Below are positions 1 through 5,385 of a stretch of DNA of 15,668 bases, one piece after another. Each line of letters opens with the position of its first letter. Position 1 is the stretch's first letter. This DNA comes from an uncultured Stomatobaculum sp. (GTDB lineage Bacteria > Bacillota > Clostridia > Lachnospirales > Lachnospiraceae): contig CALLVJ010000022.1 in assembly GCA_938010625.1 (NCBI GenBank), positions 1 through 15,668 of the forward strand. Direction: 5' to 3'. Below the pieces are notes generated by a model. It did no database searches. It worked only from the letters and a program-made list of their open reading frames with translations, and was not told where the DNA came from. A program made the translations under genes and the position numbers.

Positions 1-389
1 ATCTCATGAAAGATATTCAAGAGGAGACGGGGACGGCGTATCTCTTCATCGCGCACGATCTCGCGATGGTCAAATATATCTCTGATCGCATTGGTGTCCT
101 GCATCTTGGACATTTGTTGGAGACTGGATCCAAGGAGGAAATTTTCTCGCGCCCGATTCACCCGTACACGCGAAGTCTGCTGTCTGCCATTCCTGTGCCG
201 AATCCGATTGTGGAAAAACAGAGAGTTGCTGAGGTTTACGACTATAAGAGTTCCGGCATCGACTACAGCAAGGGGACGAACCATCTTGTCGAGGGCACAC
301 ACTATGTGAGATGCACTGACCAGGAGTTTGAAAAATGGGTCAGTGCTGCTTCCTGCACTCGCCTTTTTTGCGCAAATCAGCTATACTGA
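1..389 (+). CDS. oppF: Oligopeptide ABC transporter ATP-binding protein, C-terminal part (OppF/AppF type)
   Basis: This is the 3' end of a gene that starts before the window; the reading frame is open through base 1 and stops with TGA at 387-389. What is left is the end of the nucleotide-binding domain: the segment YLFIAHDLAMV with the switch (H-loop) His, then the D-loop-proximal stretch DRIGVLHLGHLLETG, then the oligopeptide-transporter C-terminal extension (HPYTRSLLSAIPVP, later HYVRCTDQEFEKW). That HPYT...LLSAIP block is typical of the OppD/OppF/DppD/DppF ATPases that power peptide uptake at the inner face of the membrane; the tail containing HYVxCT favours OppF/AppF. The Walker A, signature and Walker B motifs lie outside the window. 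About 15 residues follow the usual family end at EKW, rich in Cys and Ala, and look non-conserved. The rest of the opp operon is presumably upstream. Confidence 0.88.
   Translation, partial: LMKDIQEETGTAYLFIAHDLAMVKYISDRIGVLHLGHLLETGSKEEIFSRPIHPYTRSLLSAIPVPNPIVEKQRVAEVYDYKSSGIDYSKGTNHLVEGTHYVRCTDQEFEKWVSAASCTRLFCANQLY
313..369 (+). terminator. Possible weak terminator with alternative hairpins at the oppF end
   Basis: A perfect 8-bp inverted repeat (GCACTGAC 313-320, GTCAGTGC 339-346) lies inside the last codons of oppF. Its right arm can instead form a 5-bp hairpin (342-346 with 355-359), followed four bases later by six T residues (364-369). This could be a weak terminator with a competing structure, but the stems are short and the region is coding, so chance is likely. 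Confidence 0.22.
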
Positions 390-427
390 GGCAAGTGTGT
401 CCAGAGATGAAGGAGTAAGGGAAGCAG

Positions 428-1300
428 ATGGAATATGAGGGAGATGTCTACCGCCCGCCAAGTGAAGCGCGCAGTTTAATTATTCAGGTTACCATTGGCT
501 GCTCGCACAATAAGTGCACTTTTTGCCACATGTATGCGGACAAGCAGTTCCGCGTGCGGAAGAGAGAGGAAATTCTCGCAGATCTCGAGGAGTGCAGAGC
601 GCTCTACGGCCCCTATGTGCAGCGCGTCTTCTTTGCAGATGGCGATGCACTGGTCGTGAAAGGCGAGCTGCTCTTGGAGCTCCTGAACTATGTAAAGAAA
701 CATTTTCCCCACGCCGAGCGCATTACATCCTACGGCACGGCGAAGGATGTGCTGCGGAAGTCGGAGGAGGAGTTGAAAGCACTCCGTGCGGCAGGTCTCG
801 CGATGATTTACCTCGGTGCGGAGTCGGGGGACGATGAAGTTCTCGCGCACATTCAGAAGGGTGAGACGGCGGCAGAAATCATTGCGGCGGGGCAGAAGTT
901 AAAGCGCTGCGGCATTCAGACCTCAGTGACCTTGATTTCCGGTCTCGGCGGCAGCAAAGGCATGGAAGCGCATGCGGTAAAGTCGGCAGAGCTCATCAAT
1001 GCGATGAATCCGGAGTATGCCTCAATTCTGACATTGCATCTCTCGCCGGCGTCGCCGATGGCAAAGGAGATTCAGCGGGGCGAGATGGAGCTCTTAAAGC
1101 CGGATCAGATTATGGATGAGACTGCGCTCTTCTTAAGGCATATCGACTCGCCGGGAACGGTGTTCCGCACGAATCACGCCTCCAATTATCTGGCGCTTGC
1201 GGGCACCTTGAACGAAGATCTGCCGCGCCTCCTTCGCGAAGTGCGTGAGGCGCGCGAACACAGCCGCTACCGCATGGAGAGCTGGCGCAGAAGGCTTTGA
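428..1300 (+). CDS. Radical SAM protein, uncharacterised clostridial family
   Basis: A 290-residue radical SAM enzyme, which would use a [4Fe-4S] cluster to cleave S-adenosylmethionine. The cluster ligands are Cys25, Cys30 and Cys33 (GCSHNKCTFC), giving a C-x4-C-x2-C spacing instead of the classic C-x3-C-x2-C. Further barrel landmarks are FFADGDAL (68-75), GAESGDDEVL (130-139, the strand with the SAM-contacting Glu) and the segment around 165-175 (SVTLISGLGG). There is no visible extra cluster (SPASM) or cobalamin domain, and the length is that of a bare partial barrel. I recognise the sequence type (start ExxGxVYRPPSEARSLIIQVT) from many clostridial genomes, where the substrate is unknown. 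The start is set by AAGGAG at 410-415. It lies 38 bp after oppF, so co-transcription is possible, and it converges on a LysR gene with 76 bp between them and no clear terminator. Confidence 0.88.
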   Translation: MEYEGDVYRPPSEARSLIIQVTIGCSHNKCTFCHMYADKQFRVRKREEILADLEECRALYGPYVQRVFFADGDALVVKGELLLELLNYVKKHFPHAERITSYGTAKDVLRKSEEELKALRAAGLAMIYLGAESGDDEVLAHIQKGETAAEIIAAGQKLKRCGIQTSVTLISGLGGSKGMEAHAVKSAELINAMNPEYASILTLHLSPASPMAKEIQRGEMELLKPDQIMDETALFLRHIDSPGTVFRTNHASNYLALAGTLNEDLPRLLREVREAREHSRYRMESWRRRL

Positions 1301-1376
1301 GCGCGAGAGTAGGTGTTGACGTGTGAAGGCAAGGTGCAGACAGGTGGAAATGGGAAGCAGATTGCAGCAGTGGCAT

Positions 1377-2333
1377 TCAGGATTTCCGGTGAGAGCTTTC
1401 GTCCGAGAGCGCCCCATAGCGCGCCTTGACCTCTGCCATAAACTCATTCTCAATGTCGGTGGGGCGCTTGCTCTCCTTCGTGAGAATGCCAAAGCGCAGG
1501 TGCTCGTTGCTTCCGCGAAGCGGAATGTTTGCGACATTGTAGTGCATGCCCTCGTCGGGATATTTCGGAATGCCGATGGTATAGAAATTGGAGTGCGCGA
1601 GGAGGCGGATTTGCTCCATCCGGTCATTGACATAGACAATCTTTGGGGAGTCGTTGAGATCCACAATGCCGTTTTCGGTCGCAATGTGGTAAAAAAAGTC
1701 CTCGTACTGGCCGATGTAGCGCACAAAGCCGTAGTTTAAGAGGTCGCGGATATCAAGTTCCCGGACATCCTTGCCGCGGAGCAGCTCGTGATTCATCGAG
1801 AGAAACACATAGGGCTTAAAGCGGGCAATGCTCTGAAAGCGCAGGCGTTTGTTTTCAAAATTTCGGAGCATGCTCTCGCTCTCGGATACCGAGAAGTGCA
1901 GGACGCCGATTTCTGAGTAGCCGCTCGCAACATCGTCCACAACATCCATGGCATCAGTCTCCCGGAGGCGGAGGAATAAGCTCTCCTGATCCTGGTGGCG
2001 GCAGGCAACTTCATTAAAGCAGACAGCTGTGTGCGAGAAGCGGGTCATTGAGACCATGAGGCGGCTGCCCTGCTGGTGAGTTTGGTTGATGAAACGATCC
2101 AGACTGTCCATCTCGTCGAGAATCACCTGGCAGTGGGAGAGAAAACTTTCGCCGTTCCGCGTGAGGCGCACGCCCTGGTTGGTGCGCTGAAAGAGATCAA
2201 AGCCGACTTCTTCCTCAATGCTCTTGATGATATGCGAGAGCTGAGGCTGGGAGATATACATGGCTTTTGCGGCCTGATTGATGGAACCGTAACGCGCAAC
2301 ACCGACAAAGTATTTCAAATTTTTAGTATTCAA
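1377..2333 (-). CDS. LysR-family transcriptional regulator
   Basis: A 318-residue LysR-type regulator. The N-terminal winged helix-turn-helix occupies about residues 1-60, with the characteristic LKYFVGVARYGSINQAAKAM, the recognition part YISQPQLSHIIKSIEEEVG and LFQRTNQGVRLTRNGE; a linker helix follows to about residue 85, then the periplasmic-binding-protein-like effector domain. Total length is normal for the family. Translation starts at TTG: no in-frame ATG occurs before residue 25, which would delete the first helix, and GGAGG lies 5 bases upstream (2339-2343 on this strand). The effector is not predictable. Its target is also unclear, because LysR proteins usually act on a divergent neighbour, and here the next thing upstream is a tRNA gene on the other strand. 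The convergent radical SAM gene is the only close protein-coding neighbour. Confidence 0.93.
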   Translation of the reverse strand: MNTKNLKYFVGVARYGSINQAAKAMYISQPQLSHIIKSIEEEVGFDLFQRTNQGVRLTRNGESFLSHCQVILDEMDSLDRFINQTHQQGSRLMVSMTRFSHTAVCFNEVACRHQDQESLFLRLRETDAMDVVDDVASGYSEIGVLHFSVSESESMLRNFENKRLRFQSIARFKPYVFLSMNHELLRGKDVRELDIRDLLNYGFVRYIGQYEDFFYHIATENGIVDLNDSPKIVYVNDRMEQIRLLAHSNFYTIGIPKYPDEGMHYNVANIPLRGSNEHLRFGILTKESKRPTDIENEFMAEVKARYGALSDESSHRKS

Positions 2334-2388
2334 GCAAGCCTCCGTACTGTTTTTGCGGCAATGAAGCCGCGCTTATGCTGAGATTTTT

Positions 2389-2397
2389 ATCATAACA
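2389..2397 (-). promoter_or_regulatory. Extended -10 promoter for the LysR gene
   Basis: Read on the minus strand, TGT-TATGAT is an extended -10 element (TGn plus a near-consensus hexamer). No convincing -35 is seen 16-18 bp further up. The predicted transcript start near 2382 leaves a leader of about 50 nt before the TTG start codon. Confidence 0.45.
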
Positions 2398-2509
2398 TAA
2401 AATTTGAACCGGCCCCAGGCTTTCCGGAGATATTCCAGCCCATTCTCCTGTTTGGAGCGCATAGCTGGCCACGGGATTGCGAATGAGGATATTGCCGGGA
2501 TCCTCCAGA

Positions 2510-2538
2510 TTGACAACGCGGGCGCGCTCCCGTAAAAT
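2510..2538 (+). promoter_or_regulatory. Sigma-70/SigA promoter of tRNA-Leu
   Basis: TTGACA (2510-2515), a 17-bp spacer and TAAAAT (2533-2538) form a close-to-consensus vegetative promoter. The expected start, about 2545, is just before the mature tRNA 5' end at 2550. A strong promoter of this kind is normal for a single tRNA gene. Confidence 0.85.
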
Positions 2539-2549
2539 AACAAGGGTCA

Positions 2550-2629
<80 letters not shown>

Positions 2630-2646
2630 GCGGGAGTCATGCCACA

Positions 2647-2688
2647 AAAAGAGCGGTACACACGCAAGTCGGTGTGAACCGCTCTTTT
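2647..2688 (+). terminator. Rho-independent terminator of tRNA-Leu
   Basis: GAGCGGT (2651-2657) pairs with ACCGCTC (2678-2684), then an A/A mismatch, then CACAC (2659-2663) with GTGTG (2672-2676) around an 8-base loop. Four A before and four T after the stem complete an intrinsic terminator that could also act on the other strand. Confidence 0.85.
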
Positions 2689-2716
2689 GTCATGGCGGGA
2701 CAGAAGAGAGGTCACA

Positions 2717-2725
2717 TGGTACAAT
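2717..2725 (+). promoter_or_regulatory. Extended -10 promoter for the lipoprotein pair
   Basis: TGG-TACAAT (TGn at 2717-2719, hexamer 2720-2725) is an extended -10. The base context 17 bp upstream (GGGACA, 2697-2702) is only a poor -35. The predicted start near 2732 gives a leader of about 20 nt containing GGAGGGG (2738-2744), correctly placed for the ATG at 2753. Confidence 0.5.
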
Positions 2726-2752
2726 AGAAGAAAAATGGAGGGGGTTGTACGG

Positions 2753-2977
2753 ATGGAGCGGCGAAGTACAGGCTGGACGCTGGTCCTGTTGATCGGGATG
2801 ATGAGCTGTTGGATGACTGGCTGCGGGACGGTCAGTCGGGAAAAGGAAGCTGTTCCCACAACCGGGGAAGAAGTGCGAAGCGACGCGCCGGACACCGCCT
2901 GCCATTTTCGTGATCTCACGGCGGAGCCGGTTCAGGTCGGCTGTGAGCCCGGAGAGCCAGAGGAGGAAACAAGGTGA
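2753..2977 (+). CDS. Small lipoprotein, function unknown
   Basis: A 74-residue predicted lipoprotein. It has a charged start (MERRSTGW), a hydrophobic core at about 9-20 and a lipobox ending MTGC with Cys24 as the lipidation site, leaving a mature chain of only about 50 residues that is rich in Glu, Pro and Thr and has no recognisable domain. The start at 2753 is chosen because GGAGGGG lies 8 bases before it; two in-frame ATGs further up (2687 and 2735) lack a ribosome site and would spoil the signal peptide. The stop codon overlaps the GTG start of the next lipoprotein gene (GTGA at 2974-2977), so the pair is probably translationally coupled. It may be a short anchor or partner of the larger protein, or a decayed paralogue; I do not recognise it. 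Confidence 0.72.
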   Translation: MERRSTGWTLVLLIGMMSCWMTGCGTVSREKEAVPTTGEEVRSDAPDTACHFRDLTAEPVQVGCEPGEPEEETR

Positions 2978-3693
2978 AGGGCAGAAAATGGAGCGCAGTT
3001 TGCAGTGCGGTGACAATAGGGTTACTCAGCGCAAGTCTGCTCGCAGGATGCGGGCAGAAAAAAGAGACCGCGGCGCAGACAGCAGCCGAGGCGCTGACCA
3101 TTCAGGCGGAGAACAGCATCCCGGACATTCAGGCGGAAGCGGCCGAGGCAGCAGAGAGCAGGGCGGCGGCAAAGACTGTGACTGTAGATCTCAGGATTGA
3201 GAAGCACAAGCAGGAGGGCAGGCACATGGTGCGCGCCGGAGAACAGACCATCTCGGTGCCGACTTCGTTTGAGGGATTGCAGAAAGAAGGCGCGGTGTTC
3301 AGCGGAGAGAATGAAATGGTGAAGGCTGGGGCGACTGGGAGCTGCCGTGTGCAGTATCGCGGCTCGTTTGGACACATCCGCATCAATGTGCGGAACAATA
3401 GAGACGAGGATATGCCAGTCAAGGACTGCACCATCAAAGGAATTGAGATTGGCAGTACCGATCCGGATCCGGATCTCACACTCTACGGAATTCCGATGGG
3501 AGCGACCAGACAGCAGATTGCGGATGTCTACGGTGAGCCCTTTTCAAAAACCTTTGACAATGAGAAACATATGTCCAACATGGTCTATCAGTTTGGCGAG
3601 GACATTTATTCCAATCAGGTCGTGATGATTCTGTTTGAAAATGGTCGTGCAGTTGCCGCGAGTTATGATGACTTCTCGCTCTCCGAGCGCTGA
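2974..3693 (+). CDS. Lipoprotein with a possible BamE/SmpA-like C-terminal segment
   Basis: A 239-residue lipoprotein that starts at GTG, supported by AGGAGGA at 2961-2967 and the 4-bp overlap with the upstream gene. The signal peptide ends in LLAGC with Cys26 as the lipidated residue. Residues about 27-70 are an Ala/Glu/Gln-rich linker of low complexity. A central region of about 75-150 looks beta-rich (RVQYRGSFGHIRINVRN). The last 80 residues contain LTLYGIPMGATRQQIADVYG, a G-x-T/S-x-x-x-V/I-x-x-x-x-G-E-P pattern that resembles the small alpha-beta fold of BamE/SmpA-like proteins found in many clostridial lipoproteins. This is resemblance only. Expected location is the outer face of the cytoplasmic membrane. 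Function is unknown. The gene ends 24 bp before a strong terminator. Confidence 0.85.
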   Translation: MKGRKWSAVCSAVTIGLLSASLLAGCGQKKETAAQTAAEALTIQAENSIPDIQAEAAEAAESRAAAKTVTVDLRIEKHKQEGRHMVRAGEQTISVPTSFEGLQKEGAVFSGENEMVKAGATGSCRVQYRGSFGHIRINVRNNRDEDMPVKDCTIKGIEIGSTDPDPDLTLYGIPMGATRQQIADVYGEPFSKTFDNEKHMSNMVYQFGEDIYSNQVVMILFENGRAVAASYDDFSLSER

Positions 3694-3717
3694 ACGATCC
3701 TGTCAGACGTTAGACGT

Positions 3718-3763
3718 AAAAGGCCCCAGCATTCTCTGCATTTCAAGAAATGCCGGGGCTTTT
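3718..3763. terminator. Bidirectional terminator between the lipoprotein operon and the MATE gene
   Basis: AAAA (3718-3721), a bulged G, GCCCC (3723-3727) and GCATT (3729-3733) pair with AATGC (3749-3753), GGGGC (3755-3759) and TTTT (3760-3763). Both strands show a GC stem followed by T residues, fitting the convergent arrangement. Confidence 0.82.
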
Positions 3764-3803
3764 GACGGCTGTCTGTGCGAAATTTGGCTGGGGGAAAACG
3801 AGC

Positions 3804-5192
3804 TTATCGGGTGGCGTTGCGATCCGCTTGTTTCACCAGATTTTTAGGATGATAGCGATGTCTCGTCAGGAAGAGGTAGAGGCTCAGCGCAACGGAGGTT
3901 GTAATCCAGCTGATCGGATAGGCCGTCATGAGGGTCAGAATGTCGCGGTGCAGCGGCACGGCGAGAAAAATCCAGAACAGACGGAGCACGCAGACACCGA
4001 GCATGGTCATGAGCATGGGCATCCAGCTGTTTCCCATGCCGCGCAAAGTGCCGGAACACAGTTCAATCGGTATATAGGTGATGAAAAAGGGAACCACATA
4101 GTGGATTAAACGGCGACAGATTGCGAGTACATCAGGGTCTTTCGTGAAAAAGTGCAGAAACTGCATCCCGAAGAGCCAGATGACAGCAGAGAGGAAGAGG
4201 GTCCCAGCAGCAGCGAGCAGGAGGGAAATGCGAAACCCCTCGAAAGCTCGTTTTACCTGTCCGGCGCCGTAGTTCTGCCCCACAAAGGTGGTAATTGCAA
4301 TGCCAAAGGCGTTGATGACCATCCAGAACAGCACGTCCATTTTTCCATAAGCTGTGACAGCAGCAATGGTATTCGTGCCAAAGCTGTTGACGGTTGCCTG
4401 CACGATGATATTTGAAATGGTATACATGGTGCTCTGCAGACCTGCCGGAAGACCGACATAGATCATTTTCTTGAGCCAGCCGGAATTTATGCGCAGCTCC
4501 CGTGGCTTGAGCCGCACAGCGCTGTCAGTGTGCAGCAGAACATAAAGCACCATGACGGCAGAAGCAGTCTGTGAAAGTATGGTAGCGAGTGCAGCGCCTG
4601 CAACGCCGAGGTGGAAGTAGACGACCAGGAGAAGATCAAGCACAATGTTGCTGAGGCAGCTCAGAATCAGAAAGTAGAGCGGACGTTTGGAGTCACCAAT
4701 GGCGCGGAGTACAGCGGCGCCCATGTTATAGAAGAGATTTGGAATCATGCCCAAGAAATAGATGCGGAGATAGGCAGAAGCCTCTGGCATGATTTCTTCC
4801 GGTAAGGACATTGCGCGGAGTGAAAAATTGGTCAGCGAGAGACCGAGCGCCATGATCACGACACCGGAAATCAGTGAAAAGGCGAGTGCTGTGTGAACAC
4901 TTTGTGAGACTGCAGATCGATCGCGAGCGCCGAAGTACTGTGATATGACGACGCCGCAGCCGGAGGAAAGACCAATGAAGAAACCGACAAAGAGATTGAC
5001 CAGCTGCCCAGTTGCACCGCCGACGGCAGCCAGAGCGGTATTGGTGCCGACAAAGCTGCCCACAATCACGGTATCTACCGTATTGTAGAGTTGCTGAAAA
5101 AAGGTGCCAAGCAGGATGGGGAAGAAAAAGGGCAGAAGTTGTCCCGTGATGGGACCTGTCGTGATGGACGGTGCCTGGCTTTTGGATTGCAT
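3804..5192 (-). CDS. MATE family efflux transporter
   Basis: A 462-residue integral membrane exporter of the MATE (multidrug and toxin extrusion) family, normally with 12 transmembrane helices and driven by a Na+ or H+ gradient. The sequence shows the two-fold internal repeat expected: in the first half LLPFFFPILLGTFFQQLYNTVD with D40, then ISQYFGARD; in the second half YVGLPAGLQSTMY, then VGQNYGAGQ. The start is placed at 5192, where AAAGGAG sits 8 bases upstream on this strand; the frame stays open for 37 more codons, but that extension has no ribosome site and overlaps the promoter region. The substrate cannot be told from sequence. The gene is monocistronic, convergent with the lipoprotein operon and divergent from ftsH. 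Basic C-terminal tail, no visible damage. Confidence 0.95.
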   Translation of the reverse strand: MQSKSQAPSITTGPITGQLLPFFFPILLGTFFQQLYNTVDTVIVGSFVGTNTALAAVGGATGQLVNLFVGFFIGLSSGCGVVISQYFGARDRSAVSQSVHTALAFSLISGVVIMALGLSLTNFSLRAMSLPEEIMPEASAYLRIYFLGMIPNLFYNMGAAVLRAIGDSKRPLYFLILSCLSNIVLDLLLVVYFHLGVAGAALATILSQTASAVMVLYVLLHTDSAVRLKPRELRINSGWLKKMIYVGLPAGLQSTMYTISNIIVQATVNSFGTNTIAAVTAYGKMDVLFWMVINAFGIAITTFVGQNYGAGQVKRAFEGFRISLLLAAAGTLFLSAVIWLFGMQFLHFFTKDPDVLAICRRLIHYVVPFFITYIPIELCSGTLRGMGNSWMPMLMTMLGVCVLRLFWIFLAVPLHRDILTLMTAYPISWITTSVALSLYLFLTRHRYHPKNLVKQADRNATR

Positions 5193-5231
5193 AAAACTCT
5201 CCTTTATATGATGAATATTGCATGTCCGAAA

Positions 5232-5260
5232 AGCATAACACAGCAGAGAGACAATGAAAA
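5232..5260 (-). promoter_or_regulatory. Promoter of the MATE gene
   Basis: On the minus strand TTTTCA (5255-5260), a 17-bp spacer ending in TGT, and TATGCT (5232-5237) form an extended -10 promoter with a moderate -35. The predicted leader is about 35 nt. Confidence 0.5.
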
Positions 5261-5284
5261 GATTCCCCACGAAAAAGAAAAGAA

Positions 5285-5303
5285 GTGCTATACTAAGTAG
5301 CAC
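5285..5303 (+). promoter_or_regulatory. ftsH promoter -10 inside a dyad (candidate operator)
   Basis: TGC-TATACT (5286-5294) is an extended -10 pointing at ftsH. It is embedded in a perfect inverted repeat, GTGCTA (5285-5290) and TAGCAC (5298-5303), separated by 7 bp, so a dimeric regulator bound here would cover the -10. No good -35 is visible. The predicted leader from about 5301 is roughly 85 nt long. Confidence 0.45.
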
Positions 5304-5385
5304 AGATATTGTGAGGAAACAAGGTTATCTCAGCCGAGAGGACGGGGAATTCGTCTGATTTTGAAGGAGAAAAGAATACGAATTT

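Noticed and set aside
5091..5300. Plus-strand frame of 69 codons antisense to the MATE gene start
   Set aside because: Lys-rich, no ribosome site, overlaps the MATE N-terminus and promoter region.
5193..5303. N-terminal extension of the MATE protein by 37 codons
   Set aside because: No ribosome site for it; it overlaps the promoter, and AAAGGAG stands correctly before the ATG at 5192.
5285..5303. CIRCE element (HrcA operator) before ftsH
   Set aside because: CIRCE is TTAGCACTC-N9-GAGTGCTAA; here the arms are in the opposite order and lack the TC/GA, so it is not CIRCE.
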